Shown: positions 8,736 to 16,443 of the stretch, in pieces | Numbering within the stretch: position 1 is the stretch's first letter | Layout of the letters: each line of letters opens with the position of its first letter | From: Solirubrobacteraceae bacterium | Lineage (GTDB): Bacteria; Actinomycetota; Thermoleophilia; Solirubrobacterales; Solirubrobacteraceae | Assembly: GCA_016462245.1 (NCBI GenBank) | Contig: JAEMTR010000001.1 | Span: forward strand, 23,179 to 40,572 | DNA length: 17,394 nucleotides | Reading direction: 5' to 3' | Translations under genes and position numbers: made by a program | The notes under the pieces: generated by a model | The model's input: only the letters and a program-made list of their open reading frames with translations | Told to the model about the DNA's origin: nothing | Database searches by the model: none

Positions 8736-8741
8736 ATAGTA
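8736..8741 (-). promoter_or_regulatory. Candidate -10 box of padR, with nearby inverted repeat
   Basis: TACTAT on the minus strand, 5 bases before the GTG at 8730, fits a leaderless start. A small inverted repeat GACG-AG-CGTC (8743-8752) lies just upstream, between the expected -35 and the -10, where an autoregulating PadR could bind. No ATGT-n8-ACAT PadR box is seen. Confidence 0.4.
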
Positions 8742-8767
8742 TGACGAGCGTCGCCTGGCGGCGCGGC

Positions 8768-9019
8768 TCAGCGGTCGAGCAAGTCGTCGAGTGAGCGCTG
8801 CTCAGGGTTGACGGCGCGGGCGCCAGCGGCGCGCGGGCGGCCACCCTTCGACCAATGCTCGACGATGTCGCGCGCCTTCGCGTGGCGCTGAGTGATGCCG
8901 CGCTCAATCGGTTCGATCTGAAGTCCGCCAGGATCGCTGCCGCGCACGACGGCATGGAAGACGCGTCCGCGGATTGAGACGCGAACGATGTCGCCGGGGG
9001 TTATCGAATCGAGTCGCAC
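8768..9019 (-). CDS. Small conserved-looking protein of unknown function
   Basis: 83 residues from GTG at 9019. The first half reads as a small beta barrel-like module (ITPGDIVRVSIRGRVFHAVVRGSDPGG), which could be SH3- or KOW-like. The second half is basic and polar, ending in SLDDLLDR. No membrane segment or signal peptide. It sits between the truncated antiporter and padR on the same strand, with gaps of about 33 and 37 bases, so it may share transcripts. I do not recognise a family. Confidence 0.6.
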   Translation of the reverse strand: MRLDSITPGDIVRVSIRGRVFHAVVRGSDPGGLQIEPIERGITQRHAKARDIVEHWSKGGRPRAAGARAVNPEQRSLDDLLDR

Positions 9020-9052
9020 GCTCAGCGATCATGACGGATTTAGTCGCCCCGT

Positions 9053-9613
9053 TCAGGCAAGCAAGAACGAGAAAGCGATGATCACGTAGACGGCTAGTAG
9101 CTGAAGCCCTTCAAACCAGTTCGAACGGCCGTCCTGAGTCACTTGGCTGGCGAGCAGCGCCGAGAGGATCAATGCAGCGAGCTCAAAGCCGTTGAAAACC
9201 AGCGCCATCGGGTGTGGGCCGATCAGGTGCGAGGCGAGGATCAAGACGGGCGCGACAAAGAGCGCAATCTGGGCGCTCGAACCGATCGAGATGTTGACCG
9301 CAAGGTTCATCTGATCCTTGCGTGCAGCGAGCACCGCGACCCAGTGCTCAGCAGCGTTGCCGACGATCGCGACGATGATCGCTCCAATGAAGAACTCGCT
9401 GATCTCCAGCTTGCTGGCGGTCTCTTCGATCGAGCCGACGAGAATCTCCGACATTGCCGCAACCGCGATACCGGCAATCGCCAGCGCAATCACCGACTTC
9501 TTGACACTCCATGACTCACCGATCGCCTCCAGGTCGCCCGGCTCCGGATTAAAGATGCGGCGGTGCGTCTTGAGCGAGAAGACGAGCCCAGCTCCGTATC
9601 CGATCAGCAGCAC
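9053..9613 (-). CDS. CaCA-type Ca2+/H+ antiporter, C-terminal half only (likely remnant)
   Basis: 186 residues from GTG at 9613, with about five or six membrane helices. The C-terminal alpha-repeat motif GNAAEHWVAVLAARKDQMN is intact (about 85-103), as is the paired NISIGSSAQIALFVAPVL segment. Full-length CAX/ChaA proteins are about 350 residues with two alpha repeats (GNATE and GNAAEH); the first is absent. The frame runs back through 13 more codons (RERVGAVAVSLAAV) to a TAG at about 9653-9655 without a better start, and the next gene begins right there on the other strand. So this is a 5'-deleted pseudogene, or a half-size transporter that would have to dimerise. Known full-length role: Ca2+ export against protons. 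Confidence 0.75.
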   Translation of the reverse strand: MLLIGYGAGLVFSLKTHRRIFNPEPGDLEAIGESWSVKKSVIALAIAGIAVAAMSEILVGSIEETASKLEISEFFIGAIIVAIVGNAAEHWVAVLAARKDQMNLAVNISIGSSAQIALFVAPVLILASHLIGPHPMALVFNGFELAALILSALLASQVTQDGRSNWFEGLQLLAVYVIIAFSFLLA

Positions 9614-9653
9614 GGCTGCAAGGCTTACTGCGACCGCGCCGACGCGTTCTCTC

Positions 9654-9659
9654 TAGCCT
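9654..9659 (+). promoter_or_regulatory. Candidate -10 box of the C5-epimerase gene
   Basis: TAGCCT, 7 bases before the GTG at 9667, keeps the three most conserved -10 positions and would give a leaderless transcript. Weak on its own; supported by the same spacing elsewhere in the window. Confidence 0.3.
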
Positions 9660-9666
9660 TCTCTAT

Positions 9667-10992
9667 GTGCGCCGTAGGCCTTTTTTATGCGTTGCGTCGG
9701 CGCTCGTCACGCTCGCCCTTAGTGGCGCGGCGAGTGCCAACGGCGCGACGATTCTCGTCCTCGACCAGAGCGGCCGCGTCACGGTGCGCGAAAATCCGCT
9801 GATTCCAGCCGGCCTTAGCAGTCAGCTCCCCCCGTACCCTGGCCGCTCGATCGCCGTCGCCTCGGCAGCGACACTCCCGGCGCAGACCGCGTCGTCGGCG
9901 AACCTCAACGAGGCGATCGCCCGGCTGGCCTCCGTCGGCGCAATCAGCGCCACCGAGCGCTCCGACTACGACGCTGCGCTGAGCAGCGCACGCAACGCCG
10001 CTAAAGGGCTGAGCGGCCAGCGTCGCAGCGAGCTGCGCGCCGTAATCGCAAACTTCGACCGCATGGCTAAGGGCGGGTTGGTAACCGCTTCGCGGCTTCC
10101 TGCACTAACCGAGACGCTGCGCCGCAACTCGCAGTGGTGGACTAACGGCTCCTCGCTCGGCTACGGCCAGCGCGTTAGTTTTTCCGGCAGCGAACTGGTC
10201 TGGCAGGCCTACCCCGGCCAAGGGCTGCAGATCCAGTGGCTCGGCACGTTCGGCTACATGAACGCGCTCTGGGCGACCAAAAGCAAAACTTCGGAACTAC
10301 GCAGGCTGGCCAGAGAGGTCAGCGAGCTGGCCTCAAGCCGCGCTGGCGGAGCTGCCTGGGAGTACCTCTTCCAGTTCGGCGGCGGCAGGCCGCCTTGGGT
10401 TAGCGGAATGGCCCAAGGCACGGCGATACAGGCGCTGGCGCGAAGCTCGGATCGCTTAAAGGACGCTCAGCTGATGACGCTTGCGAAGCGTGGCATTGGC
10501 ATCTTCCGCACCCGGCCACCGAGCGGCGTGCGCTTGAAGCTGGAGCACGGATCGCATTACCTCGGCTACTCCTACGCGCCAGGGCAACGGATCTACAACC
10601 AGTTCTACCAGGCGCTGCGCGGGCTCCATGACCTAGCCGACTTAAGTGGCGACAAGACGGCTCGCAGGCTTTGGCTCGAAGGCCAGACCCGCGGCCGTTA
10701 CGAACTTCCCTTCTCGAACAGCGGCTCTTGGTCGTATTACGAGCCCGGCTCGCTCTCAACTGTTGGTTACCACGAGCTGCTGCGCGATTTCCTCCGTGGC
10801 CTCTGCGACGTGATGACCGCCGACCGCCAACGCGAAACTACCGCGCTGAGGCAGAAGAGCGGCCCAGATGCCGTACTGAACGACTTCAAAAACTGGCCAG
10901 ATCCAGGGCCCTACTGCGTGATGACGAAGCGATTTAGCGATTACCTTTACGCGCGCCTTGGCACGACAGCGCCGGCCGCGGCTCCACGCTGA
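9667..10992 (+). CDS. Secreted D-glucuronyl C5-epimerase family protein
   Basis: 441 residues from GTG at 9667. Residues 1-24 form a signal peptide: RRR, hydrophobic PFLCVASALVTLALSG, cleavage after ASA. A proline-poor helical stretch follows (about 75-150). Residues about 150-400 match the C5-epimerase C-terminal domain: FQFGGGRPPWVSGMAQGTAIQALARS at 235-260, and YSYAPGQRIYNQFYQALRGLHDLA at 301-324. Family members invert uronic acid residues in polymers such as heparosan; bacterial homologues often have unknown substrates. It probably acts outside the membrane on an envelope or capsule polymer (inference). No glycosyltransferase genes lie nearby. It begins 12 bases past the point where the antiporter frame ends. 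Confidence 0.85.
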   Translation: MRRRPFLCVASALVTLALSGAASANGATILVLDQSGRVTVRENPLIPAGLSSQLPPYPGRSIAVASAATLPAQTASSANLNEAIARLASVGAISATERSDYDAALSSARNAAKGLSGQRRSELRAVIANFDRMAKGGLVTASRLPALTETLRRNSQWWTNGSSLGYGQRVSFSGSELVWQAYPGQGLQIQWLGTFGYMNALWATKSKTSELRRLAREVSELASSRAGGAAWEYLFQFGGGRPPWVSGMAQGTAIQALARSSDRLKDAQLMTLAKRGIGIFRTRPPSGVRLKLEHGSHYLGYSYAPGQRIYNQFYQALRGLHDLADLSGDKTARRLWLEGQTRGRYELPFSNSGSWSYYEPGSLSTVGYHELLRDFLRGLCDVMTADRQRETTALRQKSGPDAVLNDFKNWPDPGPYCVMTKRFSDYLYARLGTTAPAAAPR

Positions 10993-11016
10993 GCGCGGCT
11001 TCCGTTGGGCGACCCT

Positions 11017-11022
11017 TACAAT
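11017..11022 (+). promoter_or_regulatory. -10 box of the EVE-domain gene (leaderless start)
   Basis: TACAAT, a near-consensus -10, ends 6 bases before the GTG at 11029, placing the start of transcription on the start codon. No -35 match at 17 bases. There is no ribosome site before the GTG, which fits leaderless translation. Confidence 0.55.
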
Positions 11023-11028
11023 TGACTT

Positions 11029-11493
11029 GTGTCCGAAGCCCCAGCCACTTGGATCTTGACCGGCTCGGTCGACAACTTCGCCGTCACCCACGAGCTTGGC
11101 TTCAAGCTGATCGGTTTTAAAGAACGGCGGCGCAAGCAGGCGCTAACGATGGAAATCGGCGACCGCATCATCTTCTACCTGACAAAAGTGATGGCTTTTG
11201 GCGGCTCGGTGATCATCACTTCCGACCTGTTTGAAGACCGTGAGCCGGTCTGGCCAGGCAAGCCGGGAAGCCCCGACCCTTACCCCTGGCGACGTGAGAC
11301 TGAGCCTGAATTAATTCTGGGCGAAGCGGATTGGGTTCCCGCCGAGAGCGTCAAGGACGATCTCGAGCACATCGCGAAGTGGCCCGCCGAGCATTGGAAG
11401 CTTGCTTTTCAAGGCCAGTTACGGACGATCAGCGACGCCGATAGTGAGCTGCTGCTAGAGCGAATGCGGGTAGCAGCCGGCGCGACGGCGTGA
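11029..11493 (+). CDS. EVE-domain (PUA-like fold) protein
   Basis: A 154-residue protein that is nearly all one EVE domain: WILTGSVDNFAVTHELGF, then KERRRKQALTMEIGDRIIFYLT, AFGGSVIITSDLFED and a later W...LEHIAKWP. The family folds like PUA/YTH domains and is thought to bind modified bases in DNA or RNA, and often appears near restriction or defence genes; none are seen here. The GTG start follows a TACAAT -10 by 6 bases. Its TGA overlaps the next gene's GTG (GTGA), so it is coupled to the four-helix membrane protein. Confidence 0.88.
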   Translation: MSEAPATWILTGSVDNFAVTHELGFKLIGFKERRRKQALTMEIGDRIIFYLTKVMAFGGSVIITSDLFEDREPVWPGKPGSPDPYPWRRETEPELILGEADWVPAESVKDDLEHIAKWPAEHWKLAFQGQLRTISDADSELLLERMRVAAGATA

Positions 11494-12158
11494 GTACCGT
11501 CGCGGCGCGGCCGCGCGGCGCCTGGCAGACGCTTTACAGCGAACAGAAGCTGGCGGTCGCGGCGGCAGTCGGTTTGCTGATTTCGATGCTGCTGCCTTGG
11601 TACCAGCAGGGCGGCTTCGTCACGCGCCCCGGCCAGCCACCAACTGAGCTGAGCGACTCCTTCAACGCCTTTCAGTCTTGGGGCTTTGTTGAGGCCTCCG
11701 TTCTGCTTGTCGCGCTCGGCGTGATTGCGCTCTGCGCTGCGCGAGCTGACCGTCGCGCCTTCCACCTTCCCGGCGGCGACGGGATCGTGCTGATGGCGGC
11801 TGGGGCGTGGGTGATGTTCCTGATCTTCTACCGCCAGCTCGACCGCCCGAGCGGTAACGACTCCGGCGTCTTAAGGCCGATCGGCAGCCCTTCATGGGGC
11901 GAAGTTGGCGTCAACTGGGGCATCTTCGTAGCCTTCCTTCTTGGCGCCGTGATTGCCTACGCCGGCTGGCAGCTCCGCGCCCACCAACGCCCTGAGCCAC
12001 TACTCGACGGCGACGACCCGCACAGCCCAACGCTCGAGGGCGACCCCAACTCAGTCGTCAGCACGGTCCCTTTGGCCAAGTCGACTGCTACGCCGAAGCC
12101 GCCGCTAGAGGGCCAACTTTCGTTCGAAGACCAAAGCGAGCAGCCGAAGAGCGATTAG
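11490..12158 (+). CDS. Four-helix membrane protein of unknown function
   Basis: 222 residues from GTG at 11490, overlapping the EVE gene stop by 4 bases. Predicted helices: about 20-38 (LAVAAAVGLLISMLLPWY), 66-84, 98-114 and 140-161. The 'LLPWY' end of helix 1, followed by an extracytoplasmic loop, is common in small actinobacterial membrane proteins of unknown role. The C-terminal tail (about 165-222) is polar and acidic, with Pro and Ser/Thr, and is likely cytosolic and disordered. Because of the tight coupling it may work with the EVE protein, but nothing shows how. Confidence 0.75.
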   Translation: MSTVAARPRGAWQTLYSEQKLAVAAAVGLLISMLLPWYQQGGFVTRPGQPPTELSDSFNAFQSWGFVEASVLLVALGVIALCAARADRRAFHLPGGDGIVLMAAGAWVMFLIFYRQLDRPSGNDSGVLRPIGSPSWGEVGVNWGIFVAFLLGAVIAYAGWQLRAHQRPEPLLDGDDPHSPTLEGDPNSVVSTVPLAKSTATPKPPLEGQLSFEDQSEQPKSD

Positions 12159-12188
12159 CGCGCTGCAGGGCTTCACGGCCGCGCAACC

Positions 12189-12194
12189 TATTAT
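12189..12194 (+). promoter_or_regulatory. -10 box of the MoxR gene
   Basis: TATTAT, 9 bases before the ATG at 12204, predicts a leader of about 2-3 bases. No clear -35 and no Shine-Dalgarno. Confidence 0.45.
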
Positions 12195-12203
12195 CCGCAG
12201 AAG

Positions 12204-13106
12204 ATGCCCGCTACCCCCGACCGCCCAGAAGAAGTCAACTCCGGCCTGATCGATGTCGGCTACCTGCCCGACGAGGCTACGGCGCTGGTCGCCTTTCTCG
12301 CGATCAAGCTTGGCAAACCGATCCTAGTTGAAGGTCCTGCCGGCGTCGGCAAGACACAGCTGGCCAAGTCGCTGGCCGAGACGCTCGGCCGCGAGCTGGT
12401 GCGGCTGCAGTGCTACGAAGGGCTCGACGAAGCGAAGGCGCTCTACGAGTGGAACTACCGCAAGCAGCTGCTGCGGATTCAAGCCGAAGCGCAGGACACC
12501 GGCTGGCAAGAGGTGCAGGACGACATCTTCGGCGAGGATTTCCTGCTCGAGCGACCACTGATGACGGCAATCTCATCGCCCGATCCGGTCGTGCTGCTGA
12601 TCGACGAGATCGACAAAACCGACCAAGAGTTCGAAGCGATGTTGCTGGAGCTGCTCTCTGACTTTCAGATCTCAATCCCCGAGCTGGGGCGAATCGAAGC
12701 GAGCACGATGCCACTGGTGCTGCTTACCTCAAACAACTCGCGTGAGCTGACAGAAGCGCTCAAGCGCCGCTGTCTCTACCTCTGGATCGACTACCCATCG
12801 CTCGAGCATGAGCTGGAGATCGTCCGCCTGCACGCGCCCGAGCTAGACGAGAAGATCGCCCGCCGCCTCGTTGAGGTAGTCGCGATGGTGCGCGACCTTG
12901 ACCTCAAGAAGCCGCCGTCGATCGCCGAGTCGATCGACTGGGCGCGGGCGCTGCTGCTGCTCGGCGCGACCGACATCGACAGCAAGACCTTTAACGACAC
13001 GATGTCGATCATCGTCAAGCACCGCACCGATATCGACATCGTCGCCGAGCGCGTCGGCGTCAAGCTCGACAGCGCTGAGGACGGCAGCAGTGCCGCCTCC
13101 TCCTGA
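12204..13106 (+). CDS. MoxR-family AAA+ ATPase (CoxD-like)
   Basis: A 300-residue single-domain AAA+ ATPase: Walker A GPAGVGKT at 44-51, the CoxD-type CYEGLD..KALYEWNY segment at 70-85, Walker B LLIDEID at 131-137, sensor-1 asparagine in LTSNN near 177-178, and an arginine-rich ALKRRC segment at 185-190. MoxR ATPases act as chaperones with VWA-domain partners to insert cofactors or assemble complexes; CoxD/CoxE mature the CO dehydrogenase active site. The partner follows directly, overlapping by 17 bases. No cox structural genes are in the window, so the client is unknown. The start is ATG 12204, preceded by a TATTAT -10 and no ribosome site. Confidence 0.92.
   Translation: MPATPDRPEEVNSGLIDVGYLPDEATALVAFLAIKLGKPILVEGPAGVGKTQLAKSLAETLGRELVRLQCYEGLDEAKALYEWNYRKQLLRIQAEAQDTGWQEVQDDIFGEDFLLERPLMTAISSPDPVVLLIDEIDKTDQEFEAMLLELLSDFQISIPELGRIEASTMPLVLLTSNNSRELTEALKRRCLYLWIDYPSLEHELEIVRLHAPELDEKIARRLVEVVAMVRDLDLKKPPSIAESIDWARALLLLGATDIDSKTFNDTMSIIVKHRTDIDIVAERVGVKLDSAEDGSSAASS
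13077..13081 (+). promoter_or_regulatory. Shine-Dalgarno of the VWA gene
   Basis: GAGGA, 8 bases before the GTG at 13090, inside the end of the MoxR gene. It supports 13090 over the longer open frame that begins at 12898. Confidence 0.5.
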
Positions 13107-14547
13107 CAAGCGTCCCTCGCGCGAGGCATCACGGCGCGCAGCGCTGTTCTCTGAGCCGCTCGCAAACCCGCTCGACGCCGGGCTGACGGCGCACCTCGTC
13201 GAGTTTGGCGAGGAGCTTCGCGGCGAGGGCGTCGCACTAGGCACGAGCGAGCTGCTCGACGCCTTCAGTGCGCTACCCGAGGTGGCTTGGAACGAGCCGA
13301 CGCTGTTTCGCGAAACGCTGGCCGCGACGCTCGCCAAATCACCCGAGGACCGCGCGATCTTCGATCTCGTTTTTGAGCGCTTCTTCTTCCGCGCGACAGA
13401 GCTGGCGGCGCTAAACACCGGAATCGGCGAAGCGGGAAGCGGCAGCGATGATGGCGAAGCCAACTCGGAGATCGATATTGAGGCGCTGCGCGAGCAGATC
13501 GCCCGCGCAATTGCGGAGCAAAACGAAGGCGCGCTGCGCGACCTCGCGCGGCTGGCGATCGCCGCTTTTGCGCAGCCCGGCGAGGGTTCCGGCGTGCTTG
13601 GCGTTGACGTGCAGCGAATCCGCCGCTCGCTGGGGCTGCGGACCGACCCGCAGGGTGACGTGCCGCAGGATGACCCGCGCGCCGAAGGGCTGCCGCGCGA
13701 GGGCATCCGCCGCTTTGAGCAGCTACTGCGCCAGGAGTTAGAGCGCCAGCAGATCGAGCGGACCTCCTCGCTGCCTGCGGCGCGGCCGCTGCATGAGCTT
13801 GACCGTGCCCTGCCGAGCGGCCCGCTGCAGGATCTTGCCAGCGTCCACCGCGTTGTAACGCAGCTCAAGCGCAGGCTCAAAACCCAAGGCCAGGAACACC
13901 GTGGCCATCGCCGCCATGCGCACGTCGACATCCGCCGCACGATGCGCGCCTCGCTGCAGACCGGTGGCGTGCCAATCACCTTGCGTTACCGCCCGGTGCG
14001 CCCGCGCCGGCCGGAGCTGTTCGTGATCTGCGACGTCTCAACCAGCGTCACCAGCGCCTCGGTCTTCTTCCTCTCCGTGATGCACGCCCTGCACGACTCG
14101 TTCCGCAAGATGCGCTCCTTCGTCTTCATCGAGCGCGTCAGCGAAGTGACCGAGGTCTTTGAGCGCGAACGCGACTTCAAAGCCGTCAGCGAAGCGATTG
14201 CGCGCGATGCAGGGGTCGCTGACATCTCCGGCTACACCGACTACGGACGTGTTTGGGGCGAGCTGCTGGAGCAGATCCAAGATCAGCTGCACCCGCGCGC
14301 GACCGTGATCGTGCTCGGCGACGCGCGCACCAACGGCCGCGCGCCAGGAACCGACGCCTTCGCCCAGATCGCCGCCCGAGCCGGACGCACCTACTGGCTC
14401 AACCCCGAGCCGCGGCTCTACTGGAACTACGGCGACTCGGTGATCGACACCTACGCCCAGTACTGCGAGGCCTACGAGTGCTGGACCACTGGCCAGCTTG
14501 AAAACTTCGTCAAGATTCTGACGGCCCCTGAAGCTACTCGGCCTTAG
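13090..14547 (+). CDS. VWA-domain protein, CoxE-like
   Basis: 485 residues from GTG at 13090. The N-terminal half (about 20-290) is helical and charged. A von Willebrand A domain follows with a complete metal site: DVSTS at 315-319, T383 in GYTDYG, and D411 in LGDARTNG. The end, WLNPEPRLYWNYGDSVIDTYAQYC (about 436-459), is typical of CoxE. In family knowledge, CoxE with MoxR-type CoxD supports sulfuration/insertion of copper-molybdenum sites; in other MoxR-VWA pairs the client differs. Overlap with MoxR, a GAGGA ribosome site and the same strand make them one unit. The gene stops with a TAG that overlaps the convergent DUF3147 gene's stop. Confidence 0.9.
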   Translation: MPPPPDKRPSREASRRAALFSEPLANPLDAGLTAHLVEFGEELRGEGVALGTSELLDAFSALPEVAWNEPTLFRETLAATLAKSPEDRAIFDLVFERFFFRATELAALNTGIGEAGSGSDDGEANSEIDIEALREQIARAIAEQNEGALRDLARLAIAAFAQPGEGSGVLGVDVQRIRRSLGLRTDPQGDVPQDDPRAEGLPREGIRRFEQLLRQELERQQIERTSSLPAARPLHELDRALPSGPLQDLASVHRVVTQLKRRLKTQGQEHRGHRRHAHVDIRRTMRASLQTGGVPITLRYRPVRPRRPELFVICDVSTSVTSASVFFLSVMHALHDSFRKMRSFVFIERVSEVTEVFERERDFKAVSEAIARDAGVADISGYTDYGRVWGELLEQIQDQLHPRATVIVLGDARTNGRAPGTDAFAQIAARAGRTYWLNPEPRLYWNYGDSVIDTYAQYCEAYECWTTGQLENFVKILTAPEATRP

Positions 14548-14891
14548 AGGCTTAGGCCAAGCGCGCGGGCGGCCGCGACCCATAGCGCGTAAGCAACGGC
14601 GGTAACGCAGCAGGCGATCAGCAACGACGCCGCGAAGCCGAGGCCGCTGCGCAGCCCAAGCGGCAGCGCGACGAAGAAGACGAGCGACGGAACAATCACC
14701 CAGAGAATCGACCACGACAACGAGATGATCTGCTCGCTGTCGCCGGTGTCGCGGTAGAGCCAAACGATCGCCAAGATTGCGGTCAGCGGCAGCGAGATGA
14801 TGATCGCCCCGAGCAACGTCGAGCGGCGCGCCACCTCGCTGGCGGCGGCGATGATGATCCCCGAGACGAGGGCCTTGACGACTATGTACAC
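14544..14891 (-). CDS. DUF3147-like small membrane protein
   Basis: 115 residues, GTG start at 14891, with four predicted membrane helices (about 3-20, 25-45, 56-80, 84-105). SEVARRSTLLGAIIISLPLTAILAI and the polar DTGD loop before helix 3 resemble DUF3147 proteins, whose function is unknown. It follows the monooxygenase by 33 bases on the same strand and is probably co-transcribed. Its stop overlaps the VWA gene stop. Confidence 0.75.
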   Translation of the reverse strand: MYIVVKALVSGIIIAAASEVARRSTLLGAIIISLPLTAILAIVWLYRDTGDSEQIISLSWSILWVIVPSLVFFVALPLGLRSGLGFAASLLIACCVTAVAYALWVAAARALGLSL

Positions 14892-14924
14892 AGCCGCAAC
14901 CGTGGCTAGCGTGGCGGACGGAAG

Positions 14925-16412
14925 CTAAGAGGCGACCGGCACGCGCCTGGCGGCGCTTGTGACGCGCTCAAACTGAAGTGCGCCATCGCCCGTGATCTCA
15001 CTGGCGAGCTCGCGCTGATCTCGCGCAAGGTCCTGGCTCATCTCCCAATGCTCGATCGAACCTTGGCGCGGGAAGAGGTGGAGCGAGCGGTTGACGTAAC
15101 CGGCGCCGAAATCAAGCATTGGGCTTGTCTGCTGTGAGGGATCGGGGTTGACTGCCGCGCACTTGTCGAAGCCGCAGCGATCCATGTAGCCGATCACACG
15201 GCAGATGTAATCGATCACGATCCCAACCTTCAGCGTCAGCGAAACGTTGTAGTTGCCCATCGCAAAGGCAAAGTTGGGAACGTCGCTGAGCATTGACCCC
15301 TTGTAGGTCAGCATCTCGGGAAGCTCTACGCGTGAGCCGTCAACGGTCAGCTCAATGCCGCCAAAGGCCAGCAGCTCGAGGCCGGTCGCGGTGACGATGA
15401 TGTCGGCCTCCAGCCGTTCGCCACAGACCAGCTCGATCCCATCCTCGGTAAAGCTGGCGATCTGGTCGGTCACGACAGAGCAGTCGCCCCTCGAGAGGCT
15501 CTTGAAGAGATCGCCACTGGGAACGGCGCATAGCCGCTGATCCCACGGGTCGTAGTCGGGCGCGAAGTGGCGGTCGATCTCGTAACCGTCTGGAAGCTGC
15601 TTACTGACCGACCAACGCAGAAAGGCCTTGACGAAATTCGGTCGAGACTGGGCGAACTTGAAGACGAATTGCTGGCGCCAGATGTTCTTGCGCCGCGTGA
15701 TGCTCGAGGCGAGATCCTGCGGCAGCAGTCGGTTCAACAGGTTGGCGACAGCGTCCTTGCGTGGAACGCTGATGATGTAGGTCGGCGAGCGCTGCAGCAT
15801 CGTCACGTGGCCGGCCTGTTCGGCTAGCGCGGGCACGAGCGTGACGGCTGTCGCGCCGCTTCCGATCACAACGACCTTCTTGCCGGCGTAGTCAAGATCC
15901 TCAGGCCAGCCCTGTGGGTGGATGATCTGGCCGCTGAAGCGCTCCTGCCCTTCAAAGTGCGGCTGGTAGCCGTGGTCGTAGCGGAAGTAGCCGCTGGCGC
16001 TGAAGAGCCAGCCGCAGGTCAGAGTTGTCTCTTTGCCGCCCACCGTTACCTCAACTGTCCAGACCGCCTCAGCGCTGTCCCAAGCCGCCGCCGTAACTTG
16101 GTAGCCGTAGCGGATATTGCGATCGACGCCGTACTCGGCGGCCGTTTCACGGATGTATTCGAGCACTTCAGGGCCGTCAACGATCGCGTTCTCCCCGATC
16201 CAAGGCCTGAACTGGTAGCCGAGCGTGTGGAGGTCGGAATCGGAGCGGACGCCTGGGTAGCGGAAGAGATCCCATGTTCCGCCGATCGCATCGCGCGCCT
16301 CGAGGATTGCGTAGCTCTTCTGCGGTAGATCCTCGGTCAAGCGGCAGGCGGCTCCGATTCCAGAGATGCCGGCGCCAATAATCAACACATCGACGTGGCT
16401 GGGCCGCTCCAT
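14925..16412 (-). CDS. EthA-like flavin monooxygenase (type I Baeyer-Villiger)
   Basis: 495 residues with both nucleotide folds: FAD site GAGISGIG at 13-20, the Baeyer-Villiger fingerprint F-x-G-x3-H-x3-W-P at F159-P170 (FSGQIIHPQGWP), and NADPH site GSGATA at 184-189. DLDYAGKKVVVIGSGATAV and the overall length follow the EthA group, which inserts oxygen next to ketones and activates thioamide prodrugs in mycobacteria. The substrate here is unknown. The ATG follows a TACGAT -10 by 6 bases, a leaderless arrangement, and has no ribosome site. No TetR/EthR-type regulator is adjacent. The DUF3147-like gene follows. The product is cytosolic. Confidence 0.93.
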   Translation of the reverse strand: MERPSHVDVLIIGAGISGIGAACRLTEDLPQKSYAILEARDAIGGTWDLFRYPGVRSDSDLHTLGYQFRPWIGENAIVDGPEVLEYIRETAAEYGVDRNIRYGYQVTAAAWDSAEAVWTVEVTVGGKETTLTCGWLFSASGYFRYDHGYQPHFEGQERFSGQIIHPQGWPEDLDYAGKKVVVIGSGATAVTLVPALAEQAGHVTMLQRSPTYIISVPRKDAVANLLNRLLPQDLASSITRRKNIWRQQFVFKFAQSRPNFVKAFLRWSVSKQLPDGYEIDRHFAPDYDPWDQRLCAVPSGDLFKSLSRGDCSVVTDQIASFTEDGIELVCGERLEADIIVTATGLELLAFGGIELTVDGSRVELPEMLTYKGSMLSDVPNFAFAMGNYNVSLTLKVGIVIDYICRVIGYMDRCGFDKCAAVNPDPSQQTSPMLDFGAGYVNRSLHLFPRQGSIEHWEMSQDLARDQRELASEITGDGALQFERVTSAARRVPVAS

Positions 16413-16418
16413 AGATCA

Positions 16419-16424
16419 ATCGTA
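16419..16424 (-). promoter_or_regulatory. -10 box of the monooxygenase gene
   Basis: TACGAT on the minus strand ends 6 bases before the ATG at 16412. A possible -35, TTGTCG (16441-16446), is 16 bases upstream and overlaps the 3' arm of the csp terminator hairpin. Confidence 0.5.
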
Positions 16425-16443
16425 CTAATGGCTGATCAAACGA

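Noticed and set aside
12158..12184. GC-rich inverted repeat after the membrane protein gene as a terminator
   Set aside because: Only 5 bp of stem with a 17-base loop and no T-run; too weak to call.
12898..13089. Longer VWA reading frame beginning at 12898
   Set aside because: These codons are an alternate frame of the MoxR gene and give Arg/Ser-rich low-complexity sequence. A GAGGA site and GTG at 13090 fit better.
12843..13979. Minus-strand open frame of 378 codons opposite the MoxR/VWA genes
   Set aside because: Ser/Arg-rich antisense frame with no motifs, opposite two clearly conserved genes.
14038..14763. Minus-strand open frame of 241 codons
   Set aside because: It overlaps the VWA domain and the DUF3147 gene in other frames and has a low-complexity start.
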